From NCBI GenBank assembly GCA_002382975.1, contig DFTB01000014.1, positions 1-64,000 of the forward strand: 64,000 nucleotides of DNA. Direction: 5' to 3'. Below the pieces are notes generated by a model. The model was given only the letters and a program-made list of their open reading frames with translations, searched no databases and was not told where the DNA came from. Made by a program: the position numbers and the translations under genes. Within the stretch, counting starts at the first letter, position 1, and every line of letters begins with the position of its first letter. Of this stretch, positions 51,849-60,480 are shown piece by piece. Source of the stretch: Fibrobacter sp. UBA4223 (GTDB lineage: Bacteria > Fibrobacterota > Fibrobacteria > Fibrobacterales > Fibrobacteraceae).

Positions 51849-54143
51849 TTACTTTTCGAAAGGAACCAGTTCCACGCGGCGGTTCTGCTTACGACCGTGC
51901 TTGGAGCCGTTGCTGGCAATGGGCTTTTCGTCGCCGAATCCAACTGCACGGAGACGGTCAGATTCAACACCCTGCTGGATGAAGTAATCCACCACGGCCT
52001 GAGCGCGAGCCTGAGACAGTTCCTTGTTCTTTTCGGGCTTACCCACGTTGTCGGTGTGGCCCTGGACTTCCAGGTTGGCCGACGGAATCTGCTTCAGGAG
52101 AGCCACGATGTCATTCAAGGTGCCGTAGCTGTCCTTGGTGAACTTGGTGGAGTTGGTCTGGAACTGGATACCCTGTTTCAGCTTGTTCAGGTCCTGCTTC
52201 TTGTTCAGCGGGCAACCCTTGGCATCAACCTTCACACCTTCGAGGGTGTAGGGGCACTTGTCCTGATGGTCGGGCACGCCGTCGTGGTCAATGTCCATCG
52301 GGCAACCGGTGCTGTCCACCTGAATATCCTTTTCGGTGTTCGGGCACTTGTCAAGGCCGTCAAACACGCCGTCCCTGTCGGTATCGATGGGGCAGCCCGT
52401 GCTGTCAACCACGGTTCCTTCCTTGGTGTTCGGGCACTTGTCCAAATCGTCGGACACGCCGTCCTTGTCAAAGTCAGAGACGCAACCCGTGCTGTCTACG
52501 GAAGTGCCTTCCGGAGTGTTGGGGCACTTGTCCATAGCATCGGGTACACCGTCCTTGTCGGCATCGGCAGTACAACCGGTGCTGTCCACAGGAGTGCCGG
52601 CCTTGGTGTTCGGGCACTTGTCCTGAGCGTCGGGAACGCCGTCGCCATCGCGGTCGCCTTCGCAACCTTCAAAGTTCACTTCAGCTCCTTCCGGAGTGTT
52701 CGGGCACTTGTCCAGATCATCGGGAACGCCGTCCTTGTCAGTGTCGGCGGCACAACCCGTGCTATCGACCTTGGCGCCGGCCTTGGTGTTGGGGCAGCGG
52801 TCATCGGCATCGGGGATTCCGTCCTTATCAAAGTCGCTTTCGCATCCGGTAGCGTCAATCTGGCGGCCTTCCTTGGTGTTCGGGCACTTGTCCAGGCCAT
52901 CGGGAACGCCATCCTTGTCGCTGTCCATGGGGCAGCCCACAGAATCAACCGTCACGCCGGCCGCGGTATTGGGGCACTTGTCCGCACCGTCAGGAACACC
53001 ATCCTTGTCGGTATCCAGGGGGCAGCCATCCACATCAACGGTAATGCCAGACAAGGTATGCAGGCACTTATCCTTGACATCGGGAACGCCATCCTTGTCT
53101 TCGTCCTTCTGCTTGGAACGGTCCTTGCCGTCAAAGCGCCAAACGAGAGAGGCAGTACCGGCATAGAGCGGAGTCGGAGTGTAGTAATACGTGCTTATGT
53201 TGTCGTTTTCGCCAGAGAACGTGAGCTTGTAATCCTTGCTGTGTTCCATTTCCTTGTCGCCATCGAAGGTGAAGTTCCTGAGGGCGCGCACGGCAACATC
53301 AAGACCCATAGCGAAGTCGATGTTGAAGGGCAGGTGGAAACGGAAACCGGGGGTCAACAACATGGGGTCAACCAGGGGGCTGCGAGGATATCCGGTATCT
53401 TCGACGCGGAATTCGCCGGAGAATTCAACAAAGGCATCCATGAAGTCAAAGGGCATGACATTGATACCCGTACCATAGGTCATTGTCACCGGCAGGTCGT
53501 GATCAACCGTATAAACGATTCCGGCATTGCCGTTCCAACGGACGGGGATGCCTATGTTCACGAAATCCAAGGTAAGGATCAAGTTTCCACCGATACCGAA
53601 GGCGTTAGTAGTGAAGGGGTGCGTTTCGCCCTTGCTATTCAGGTACCAGGCATGGCGGGGACGCACACCGGCGGACTCTTCGCCAGAAGGTACGTAGGCA
53701 TCAACCTGGATGGCTGCCGTAAACAGTCTCTTTTGGCTGTCGAAAGGCATACGGACCTTGAACCACACGTTCAAGTCACCACGGCTAGTAGTCCACATGT
53801 TGTTGGCGCCAGAAGGGCCATCGGACTTGGCATGTTCGTAGTAAAGGGGCAGATTCAAGCCCAAATCCACAAACTCGTAAAGGCCCACGGAGGCGTTCAC
53901 GTTGCCAGAAAGAGACGGAGCCCAGTCATTAAAACCATAAGTCTTGCCATTGGAGGTATAGTTACCGCCACGGCTCAAGGACCAAGCGTCGAGAGCGATA
54001 TTGCCACCCGTACCGATAGAGAATCCAAGCTGGCCATTAGTCTTGGTATTGTACTGATGGATACCATCAGAGCCACCCTGGATGCCCGCCTGCGCGAACG
54101 CGAGGCTACATGCCAAAAGCGACAGAGTTATTATCTTTTTCAT
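51849..54143 (-). CDS. OmpA-family protein with ten thrombospondin type-3 repeats
   Basis: This 764-aa protein has a signal peptide (MKKIITLSLLACSLAFAQA). An N-terminal beta region of about 320 residues is followed by ten Ca-binding repeats of the form D-x-D-K-D-G-V-P-D-x2-D-K-C-P-N-T (about residues 335-640). The C-terminal OmpA peptidoglycan-binding domain carries LEVQGHTDNVGKPEKNKELSQARAQAVVDYF. Such proteins link outer membrane and cell wall, and in Fibrobacter are among the abundant outer-membrane proteins. An extended -10 TGCTATAAT lies upstream. Single gene. Confidence 0.92.
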   Translation of the reverse strand: MKKIITLSLLACSLAFAQAGIQGGSDGIHQYNTKTNGQLGFSIGTGGNIALDAWSLSRGGNYTSNGKTYGFNDWAPSLSGNVNASVGLYEFVDLGLNLPLYYEHAKSDGPSGANNMWTTSRGDLNVWFKVRMPFDSQKRLFTAAIQVDAYVPSGEESAGVRPRHAWYLNSKGETHPFTTNAFGIGGNLILTLDFVNIGIPVRWNGNAGIVYTVDHDLPVTMTYGTGINVMPFDFMDAFVEFSGEFRVEDTGYPRSPLVDPMLLTPGFRFHLPFNIDFAMGLDVAVRALRNFTFDGDKEMEHSKDYKLTFSGENDNISTYYYTPTPLYAGTASLVWRFDGKDRSKQKDEDKDGVPDVKDKCLHTLSGITVDVDGCPLDTDKDGVPDGADKCPNTAAGVTVDSVGCPMDSDKDGVPDGLDKCPNTKEGRQIDATGCESDFDKDGIPDADDRCPNTKAGAKVDSTGCAADTDKDGVPDDLDKCPNTPEGAEVNFEGCEGDRDGDGVPDAQDKCPNTKAGTPVDSTGCTADADKDGVPDAMDKCPNTPEGTSVDSTGCVSDFDKDGVSDDLDKCPNTKEGTVVDSTGCPIDTDRDGVFDGLDKCPNTEKDIQVDSTGCPMDIDHDGVPDHQDKCPYTLEGVKVDAKGCPLNKKQDLNKLKQGIQFQTNSTKFTKDSYGTLNDIVALLKQIPSANLEVQGHTDNVGKPEKNKELSQARAQAVVDYFIQQGVESDRLRAVGFGDEKPIASNGSKHGRKQNRRVELVPFEK

Positions 54144-54177
54144 GAATAAATCCCCTAGATTTATAACTTTAGGGAAA

Positions 54178-54203
54178 ATTATAGCAAAATTTTCAGTTAT
54201 TAC
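54178..54203 (-). promoter_or_regulatory. Promoter of the OmpA-like gene
   Basis: Extended -10 TGCTATAAT (TATAAT at 54183-54178 on the minus strand); the -35 is weak or about 20 bp away (TTGTGA). Confidence 0.5.
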
Positions 54204-54291
54204 TCACAATATTTTAACTTTGCCCAGGAATGCCGCGAAATTAAGGCGTTTTAGGCAACCTGAAGGTATTTACGGGAATCAAAACAAGGTG

Positions 54292-55044
54292 ATGTCAAAC
54301 GATTTGCCCATACTTTCCATCGAAAACCTGCGTCGGGACTTCAAGATGGGCTCCGAGACGGTTCACGCCCTGCGGGGCGTGTCGTTTGACATTTTTCCGG
54401 GGCAGTTCGTGACCATCATGGGTACCAGCGGGTCGGGCAAGTCCACCATGCTGAACATATTGGGCTGCATGGACAAGCCCACCTCCGGCCACTATATTTT
54501 GGACGGGGAACACACCGAAAGGCTTTCCCGGGACGCCCTGGCCCGCATCCGGGGCAAAAAAATCGGGTTCGTATTCCAGAACTACAACCTGCTAAACCGA
54601 ACCACCGCCGTCGAGAATGTGGAGCTCCCCCTGCTTTACAACTCGAGAGTGTCTTCGGCAGAGCGCCGCCGCCGGGCCCTGGAAGCCCTGGATATGGTGG
54701 GACTTTCCGACCGCGTGAACCACCTGCCCAACCAGATGTCCGGCGGACAGCAGCAGCGGGTGGCTATAGCCCGGGCCCTGGTGAACGACCCCGTTATCAT
54801 TTTGGCAGACGAGGCTACCGGAAACCTGGACACCCGCACCAGTTACGAAATCATGATGATTTTCCAGGAACTGCACCGGCAGGGGAAAACCATCGCCTTC
54901 GTGACCCACGAACCCGACATCGCCACCTTCAGCGAACGCACCATCACACTCCGAGACGGCCTTGTCAAGAAAGACGAAACCCACGAAATGCAAGACGCAA
55001 AAGCCGCTTTCGATGCTTTGCCCCCTCCAGAGGAATTTGAGTAA
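54292..55044 (+). CDS. ABC transporter ATPase, MacB/LolD type
   Basis: This 250-aa protein has Walker [11 protein letters not shown]-loop FVFQNYNLL, signature [14 protein letters not shown], Walker [14 protein letters not shown] and the H-loop in VTHEP. The start at 54292 follows AAGGTG; a longer upstream frame runs into non-coding DNA. It pairs with the permease at 55185 to form a MacB-like exporter or lipoprotein-sorting system. The stop codon TAA lies inside the first unit of a GAGTAAT heptamer array. Confidence 0.9.
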   Translation: MSNDLPILSIENLRRDFKMGSETVHALRGVSFDIFPGQFVTIMGTSGSGKSTMLNILGCMDKPTSGHYILDGEHTERLSRDALARIRGKKIGFVFQNYNLLNRTTAVENVELPLLYNSRVSSAERRRRALEALDMVGLSDRVNHLPNQMSGGQQQRVAIARALVNDPVIILADEATGNLDTRTSYEIMMIFQELHRQGKTIAFVTHEPDIATFSERTITLRDGLVKKDETHEMQDAKAAFDALPPPEEFE

Positions 55045-55101
55045 TGAGTAATGAGTAATGAGTAATGAGTTATGAGTTGTGAGTTATGAGTTGTGAGCAA
55101 T
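55039..55101. repeat. Heptanucleotide array, unit GAGTNRT (9 units), overlapping a stop codon
   Basis: Units start at 55039, 55046 ... 55095 in exact 7-nt phase. The ATPase's last sense codon GAG and its stop TAA are the beginning of unit 1. Confidence 0.9.
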
Positions 55102-55149
55102 GTATAGTGTAAAACGAATAATGATAGATGAGTCAATCTTCGTCATCTT

Positions 55150-55181
55150 AACCCCTACCACCTAAAACCTATAACCTACTA
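55150..55181. repeat. CCTANNN heptamers before the permease start
   Basis: About four CCTA-starting units in near 7-nt phase end a few bases before the ATG at 55185. Confidence 0.7.
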
Positions 55182-55184
55182 ACC

Positions 55185-56390
55185 ATGAACCCGTTGACCC
55201 TAGCAAAGATCGCCTTACGTGCCCTGATGCGTAACCGCATGCGTACCTTCCTTTCGGTGCTGGGAATCGTCATTGGCGTAGCGGCGGTGATTACCATGGT
55301 GGCCATGGGCGAAGGGTCTCGCCAGTCCATCAAGGAACAGATGACCAGCATGGGCACCAACGCCATCATTGTCATGCCCAACTGGAACAGGCGTGGCGGC
55401 GTACAGGCGGAATCTTCCGAGATGTTAGAAGAAAAAGATGTCATCGCCATCCGAGAAAACGCCACCTACATTAACGGTGTTTCTCCCATGATTACCGTGA
55501 ACGGGCAAGCCATCGTAGGAAACAACAACTCCCCCACCACCCTGAGCGGCATCTCCGCCGATTACCTCAAGATTCGCAACTACGAAATCGAAGACGGCGT
55601 GATGTTCGACGACGCTGCCGACCGCATGGCGAAAGTCTGCGTTATTGGCCAGACGGTGGTGAAAAACCTCTTTGCAGGCGAAAACCCCATTGGCAAGACC
55701 ATCCGTTACAAGAGCATTCCGCTGAAGGTCATCGGCACCCTGAAATCAAAAGGCTCTGGAGATTTCGGGCAAGACAACGACGATGTCATCTTCACGCCTT
55801 ACCAGACCGTAATGCGCAGGTTCTCGGCCACCACCAACATCCGGCAGATTTACGCCAACTCCATCGGCGAAGGCTATGCCCAAAAGGCCACCGAAGAAAT
55901 CATGGGCATACTGAAGGAACGCCGTAACTGGACCAAGCCCACGGACCCCTTCCGGGTGTTCACGCAAGAAGAAATGATAACCATGGTCACCAGCACCTCG
56001 GACATGCTGGCGCTGGTGCTGACCGTTATCGCAGGCATTAGCTTGTTTGTAGGCGGTATCGGCATCATGAATATCATGTACGTGTCGGTTACCGAACGCA
56101 CTAAGGAAATCGGGCTCCGCATGGCCATAGGCGCTCGCGGTCGCGACATTTTGATGCAGTTCCTGTTCGAATCAGTGACCATCAGCCTTATGGGAGGCGT
56201 CATCGGGATTCTCCTCGGGGTGGCGGCTTCGCAGATTGTAAAGACGGTTATGGGCTGGCCCATGATCGTGTCGTTTACAAGCGTAATCATCAGCTTTGCC
56301 GTGTGCTTTGCCACGGGAGTCTTTTTCGGATGGTACCCTGCCCGCAAGGCAAGCCGCCTGGACCCGATTGAAGCACTAAGGTACGAGTGA
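55185..56390 (+). CDS. ABC transporter permease, MacB/FtsX type
   Basis: This 401-aa protein has one N-terminal helix (about residues 20-42), a periplasmic MacB core domain (about 45-270) and three C-terminal helices in an FtsX region. It has the family start RALMRNRMRTFLSVLGIVIGVAAVI and end YPARKASRLDPIEALRYE. It works with the ATPase upstream; the substrate is unknown (macrolide-like molecule, peptide or lipoprotein). There is no adaptor (MacA) gene nearby. As with the ATPase, the stop codon sits inside a heptamer array. Confidence 0.9.
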   Translation: MNPLTLAKIALRALMRNRMRTFLSVLGIVIGVAAVITMVAMGEGSRQSIKEQMTSMGTNAIIVMPNWNRRGGVQAESSEMLEEKDVIAIRENATYINGVSPMITVNGQAIVGNNNSPTTLSGISADYLKIRNYEIEDGVMFDDAADRMAKVCVIGQTVVKNLFAGENPIGKTIRYKSIPLKVIGTLKSKGSGDFGQDNDDVIFTPYQTVMRRFSATTNIRQIYANSIGEGYAQKATEEIMGILKERRNWTKPTDPFRVFTQEEMITMVTSTSDMLALVLTVIAGISLFVGGIGIMNIMYVSVTERTKEIGLRMAIGARGRDILMQFLFESVTISLMGGVIGILLGVAASQIVKTVMGWPMIVSFTSVIISFAVCFATGVFFGWYPARKASRLDPIEALRYE

Positions 56391-56461
56391 TGAGTCGTGA
56401 GTCGTGAGTCGTGAGTCGTGAGTTGTGAGTTATGAGTGATGAGTTATGAGTTGTGAGTCGT
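56385..56461. repeat. Heptanucleotide array, unit GAGTNRT (11 units), overlapping a stop codon
   Basis: Units start every seven bases from 56385 to 56455. GAGTCGT is the commonest unit. The permease's last codon and TGA stop form unit 1. Confidence 0.9.
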
Positions 56462-56503
56462 GTGGAGTGTGGGATGACATTCCTCGCACCTCGAACCTTC
56501 AGA

Positions 56504-56573
56504 CCTAATCCCTAGATCCTAGCCCCTAAATCCTATCCCCTAACCCCTACAACCTACCACCTATTACCTATAT
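56504..56573. repeat. CCTANNN array, 10 units in exact phase, before eda
   Basis: Units start at 56504, 56511 ... 56567. The array ends seven bases before the eda ATG. Confidence 0.9.
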
Positions 56574-56580
56574 TCACAGT

Positions 56581-57210
56581 ATGAACCTTCTCGAATTTCT
56601 AAAACCGATGCCGGTCGTGGGCATTCTCCGCGACATTCCCCAGGGCGCCGAAGAGGCCTGCGTAGAAACCGCCGCCAAGTGCGGACTCAAGGCTATCGAG
56701 GTCACCATGAACACCGCCGGTGCCACCAGCATTATCAAGAAGCTCAAGGATTGCGCCGGTTCCTATGGAATCTTGGTAGGGGCGGGCACGGTCCGGCACG
56801 AGAGTGACCTGGAAAAGGCTGTAAACGCCGGAGCAGAATTCATCGTGACCCCCAACACCCGCAAAGAAATTATCCGGCTTTCCAATACCGCAGGAATCCC
56901 CATCATTCCGGGAGCGCTTTCCCCTACCGAGGTGCAGAAGGCCTACGACCTGGGGGCTGCCGCCGTGAAAGTTTTCCCGGTGAATTGCGTAGGCGGCCCC
57001 GAATACATCAAGGCCCTGCGGGGTCCTTTCCGGGACATTCCCTTGATGGCCTGTGGTGGCGTAAACCCGCAAAATGCCAAGGCCTACATGGAAGCGGGTG
57101 CAAACCTGGTCTCCTTCGGCGGGAGCATCTTTAATCCAACGCTCATGTCAAGTGGCAACTGGGACGAAATAGGCCGACGGCTCAAAGAATTGCTTGCCGC
57201 CTGCGCATAG
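56581..57210 (+). CDS. eda: KDPG/KHG aldolase
   Basis: This 209-aa class I aldolase has the expected active-site residues: Arg in VVGILRDI, Glu in KAIEVTMNT, and the Schiff-base lysine in AAVKVFPVN. It splits 2-keto-3-deoxy-6-phosphogluconate into pyruvate and glyceraldehyde-3-phosphate (Entner-Doudoroff or uronate breakdown). No edd or uronate gene is adjacent. No Shine-Dalgarno is obvious between the CCTANNN array and the ATG. Confidence 0.93.
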   Translation: MNLLEFLKPMPVVGILRDIPQGAEEACVETAAKCGLKAIEVTMNTAGATSIIKKLKDCAGSYGILVGAGTVRHESDLEKAVNAGAEFIVTPNTRKEIIRLSNTAGIPIIPGALSPTEVQKAYDLGAAAVKVFPVNCVGGPEYIKALRGPFRDIPLMACGGVNPQNAKAYMEAGANLVSFGGSIFNPTLMSSGNWDEIGRRLKELLAACA

Positions 57211-57268
57211 CGCAATGATCAATGTGCAATGAGTAGTGAGTTGTGAGTCTTTATAATCGCACCTCACA

Positions 57269-58135
57269 TTACCGTCCGGCGTGCATTTTCTTTTTGCACT
57301 CGTACATGGAGGCGTCGGCGCTGTGGAGCATCTCGTCCATGTCCTTATAGACCTCGCCGGAATAGGCGATGCCGTAGGCAAAGGAGACCTTCTGGTCTAC
57401 GATGGTGATGTCGCCCACCGCTTTTTGCATGCGTTCTGCACAAATTAACGCGCCGGCCTTGTCGGTATCGGGGCAGAGCACCATGAATTCGTCGCCGCCC
57501 ATGCGGAACAGCACATCGGATTCGCGAAGCAGGTCCTTGCAGGCCTTGACCACGGCACGGAGCAACAAATCCCCCGCCTGGTGACCAAACTTGTCATTTA
57601 CCGTCTTGAGACCGTTCAGGTCAAAATAAACCATGGAGAAGTGCGTCCCATAACGCTTGCTGCGGGAGAACCATTCGCGCAGGGTGTAAATGGCGTGCCT
57701 ACGGTTATAACTCTGGGTCAGGTCATCGGTGAGGGAAATGTCGCGCAGGTACTTGAGGGTACGGCAAAGACGGATATGCACGTTGATACGGGCCAGCAAA
57801 ATCTCGGTAGGCGAATGCTTGCACACAAAGTCGGAAGCTCCAGCATGGAATCCCTTGGTAATGCTGTCGGAATCTTCCCTGCTGGTGAGGAATATGATAG
57901 GCAAATCATCCAGGGCGTGCTTTTCGCGAATGCGCAGGCACACCTCGTAGCCGTTTAGGCTAGGCATGTTAATGTCCAGGAGTACCAAATCGAAGGTTCC
58001 CTTTTCCAATAGGGCAAGGGCTTCTTCGCCAGAGGTAGCGGCCACCACCTTGTAACCCACCTGGGTCAAAAGTTCCCCGTTCTTTTCCAAGATTTCGGTG
58101 CTGTCGTCTACGATGAGAATCTTTTCTTCTTTCAT
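57269..58135 (-). CDS. Response regulator with GGDEF output domain
   Basis: This 288-aa protein has a receiver domain with D10/D11, phospho-acceptor D54 in LVLLDINMP and the later KHSPTE lysine, followed by a GGDEF domain from about 130 with the intact loop RMGGDEF. Phosphorylation should activate c-di-GMP synthesis, as in PleD/WspR-type regulators. No histidine kinase is adjacent. The gene lies ten bases downstream of mqnA, perhaps in the same transcript. Confidence 0.92.
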   Translation of the reverse strand: MKEEKILIVDDSTEILEKNGELLTQVGYKVVAATSGEEALALLEKGTFDLVLLDINMPSLNGYEVCLRIREKHALDDLPIIFLTSREDSDSITKGFHAGASDFVCKHSPTEILLARINVHIRLCRTLKYLRDISLTDDLTQSYNRRHAIYTLREWFSRSKRYGTHFSMVYFDLNGLKTVNDKFGHQAGDLLLRAVVKACKDLLRESDVLFRMGGDEFMVLCPDTDKAGALICAERMQKAVGDITIVDQKVSFAYGIAYSGEVYKDMDEMLHSADASMYECKKKMHAGR

Positions 58136-58144
58136 GTACTCCCC

Positions 58145-58963
58145 CTATAAAAATTCCAAGACTGGCGACTTTTCGACTAGTCCAAGCTTTGCGGCATACC
58201 CGAAAAAACACTCCAAGGATTTTTTTCGTTCGTCTGTAAAATGATAATCTATAATTTTATAGTAATCAAGTAGCGACTTCTTGTCCAGATTCACAGGAAA
58301 TCTTGAAATCCAGCGGTCCAGGGCGGCTGCGGGGTCGGCACGGAAGGCCTCAACGCTTTTTTCCGTTTCTTGTAGATATTGCTCCAGAACGGGCCTGATT
58401 TCGGGTTCTAGAGCCGATTTTTCGATAATCCACGCCCCAAACACAAAAGGCATGCCCTGCCAGTCCTGCCACAGGGTTCCTAGGTCGTAGCTGTAAGGGA
58501 ACCGACGGCGTTCCGCTTCTTCCAAGGCCAAGTCCCCGATAAGCAGGCAGGCGTCGTCGGTGGCTTCGGCGGCAAGGCCGCCCGTATATTCGGCACGCAC
58601 CCGGAAACGTTCCGAAAGCAGAATTTTCAGCAGGGCCACAGAGGTCTGGCTCTGGGAGGTAAGCCGCACCGTCTTGCCGTCAAGGTCTTCGATGGGGAAC
58701 CTTGAAAAGAGCTTTACGGAACGGACCTCAAAGGAGCAAGAAGTACAAAGCCTGGGTGACAAGACAAAGGCGCCCGGTTTCTGGGCAAAGGTAATCGAAG
58801 AGGCCGGGGACAAATGAATCGTGCCCTCCCGGAGTCCCCTGCTGTGCACGCTGGGCGGACCATCTACAAAACGCACGCGGGGGAATTCCTGCTCACGACC
58901 CAAAAAGCTGTGAAAGAACGGCGCACAGACCAAAAAAGGAATTCGACCCACCAATAAATCCAT
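58145..58963 (-). CDS. mqnA: Chorismate dehydratase MqnA (futalosine menaquinone pathway)
   Basis: This 272-aa protein has the MqnA/MqnD fold with segments RIPFLVCAPFFHSF, HLSPASSITFA, VRLTSQSQTSVALLKILL and DDACLLIGDLAL. MqnA converts chorismate to 3-enolpyruvylbenzoate, the first step of the futalosine route to menaquinone. No other mqn gene is nearby. It points to respiratory-type electron transport (fumarate reduction) in this anaerobe. Confidence 0.85.
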   Translation of the reverse strand: MDLLVGRIPFLVCAPFFHSFLGREQEFPRVRFVDGPPSVHSRGLREGTIHLSPASSITFAQKPGAFVLSPRLCTSCSFEVRSVKLFSRFPIEDLDGKTVRLTSQSQTSVALLKILLSERFRVRAEYTGGLAAEATDDACLLIGDLALEEAERRRFPYSYDLGTLWQDWQGMPFVFGAWIIEKSALEPEIRPVLEQYLQETEKSVEAFRADPAAALDRWISRFPVNLDKKSLLDYYKIIDYHFTDERKKSLECFFGYAAKLGLVEKSPVLEFL

Positions 58964-59046
58964 GGAAAAAAATTAACTTTTGGCGGTGGCATTTTGTAGG
59001 CCGCAAAACAATTAACCGAAAAATAAAAGATATTGGCTAAGGAATA

Positions 59047-59337
59047 ATGGCTGTATTTCACGTGAAAAAGACGTCCCTGGGCGAAGACAAGACCAGTCTC
59101 GTTTTCAAGGGCAAGATTATCGAAGGGCCCATCAGCAAGGGCATGACCATGGAAATCCCCGTTACGGGTGAAGCCGTGATCAAGATGAAGATTTACGATG
59201 TAGTCCAGTTCGACAAGCAGAAGGACGAAGACAAGAAGGTGGGACTGGTGGTTGACTTTTACAACCTGCCCGACGACCTGGAAGTGGTCCAGGACCTGAA
59301 CATCGCCGACGAAGACCTGAACATCGTCAACGAATAA
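59047..59337 (+). CDS. Small conserved-looking protein, beta-rich
   Basis: This 96-aa protein (MAVFHVKKTSLGEDKTSLVF...) has a short beta-barrel-like pattern, KGKIIEGPISKGMTMEIPV, like the domain II fold of translation factors, and an acidic C-terminus (DLNIADEDLNIVNE). No signal peptide. It precedes the GH5 gene by 43 bases. Function unknown. Confidence 0.65.
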   Translation: MAVFHVKKTSLGEDKTSLVFKGKIIEGPISKGMTMEIPVTGEAVIKMKIYDVVQFDKQKDEDKKVGLVVDFYNLPDDLEVVQDLNIADEDLNIVNE

Positions 59338-59380
59338 CTTTACGCCGTCAATTCCGGCGGCATAACCAACAGAGCAAAAG

Positions 59381-60457
59381 ATGAAAAAAGAAAGGCTACG
59401 GGGAGTGAATTTGGGTGGCTGGTTCAGTCAGGTAGACTGTATCGAAGAAAAGGACCCTGTAGGTTTTCCGGGACTCGTGCCCCACATCAAGACTTTCCTC
59501 GGGGTGGAAGACTTCAAGCGCATCCGCGAGGCGGGGTTCAACCACGTGCGCCTGCCCGTGGACTACTTCAACCTTTTCGAGACCGACGATGCCAGCAAGC
59601 CAAACGAAGAAGTGTTCGGCCTTCTGGACAAGGCCCTCAAAGAAATCCAGGCCGCAGACCTGGACGTGATTCTGGACCTGCACAAGTGCCCCGGTCACGA
59701 CTTTCACCTGGGGTGCTCTACGGAACAGGCTTTCTTTGCAGACCCAGCCGCCCGTAAAAAGACCTGCGACATCTGGGCCTACATGGCCGAACGCTACAGC
59801 GGCGAGTCCCGCGTGATGATGGAACTTTTGAACGAACCCGCCGGAAGCGATTCCAAGGTATGGGACAAGGTGAAAGACGAAATCTTCTGGGCTATCCGCA
59901 AGCACGCTCCCAAGAACACCATCGTGGTGGGCAGCAACAAGTGGAACAGCGCCAAGGAATTCGAGTTCCTGACCCCCATGGACGACGACAACGCCATCTA
60001 CAGTTTCCACACCTACACTCCGGTGACATTCACCCACCAGGGGGCTGCCTGGATCCAGGACCCGTTCTTCCACATTGAACGTCCCTGGCCCGGCGACTAC
60101 GCGCCTCCGCAGGGAGATGCTGAAACACGCCTGAACGTGGAATACGGCAAGTGGGACAAGGCACGCCTGCAGGCGAGCATCCAGAACGCTCTGGATTTCC
60201 GTGCCAAGTACGACCTGCCGGTCAGCTGCAACGAATTCGGCGTGTATGTGCAGGTGCCCCGCAAATACCAGCTTGCCTGGATGCGGGATTTCCTTGACAT
60301 TCTGCGTGAAGCCGACGTGGGCTTTAGCTACTGGAACTACAAGAACCTTGACTTTGGCCTGGTATCAAAGGGCGAGTCGCTGCACAACAACCTTGCGCAG
60401 TACAACAACCCGGAACGCCTGGACAAGGAACTGATGGAGATGCTTGCCCGCGGGTAA
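59381..60457 (+). CDS. Glycoside hydrolase family 5 enzyme, probably cytoplasmic
   Basis: This 358-aa TIM-barrel has GVNLGGWF, FNHVRLPVDYF, acid/base glutamate in MELLNEPAG, YSFHTYTPVTFTHQG and the nucleophile glutamate in VSCNEFGVY. No signal peptide is present (starts MKKERLRGVNLGGWF), so it would act inside the cell, perhaps on imported cello- or mannan-oligosaccharides, unlike the usual secreted cellulases. The exact substrate within GH5 cannot be decided. Confidence 0.9.
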   Translation: MKKERLRGVNLGGWFSQVDCIEEKDPVGFPGLVPHIKTFLGVEDFKRIREAGFNHVRLPVDYFNLFETDDASKPNEEVFGLLDKALKEIQAADLDVILDLHKCPGHDFHLGCSTEQAFFADPAARKKTCDIWAYMAERYSGESRVMMELLNEPAGSDSKVWDKVKDEIFWAIRKHAPKNTIVVGSNKWNSAKEFEFLTPMDDDNAIYSFHTYTPVTFTHQGAAWIQDPFFHIERPWPGDYAPPQGDAETRLNVEYGKWDKARLQASIQNALDFRAKYDLPVSCNEFGVYVQVPRKYQLAWMRDFLDILREADVGFSYWNYKNLDFGLVSKGESLHNNLAQYNNPERLDKELMEMLARG

Positions 60458-60480
60458 TTGTACCCACGGGAAGGGCGAAA

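Noticed and set aside
51897..54149. 750-codon frame opposite the OmpA-like gene
   Set aside because: It mirrors the Asp/Gly-rich repeats of the real gene; no domain or ribosome site of its own.
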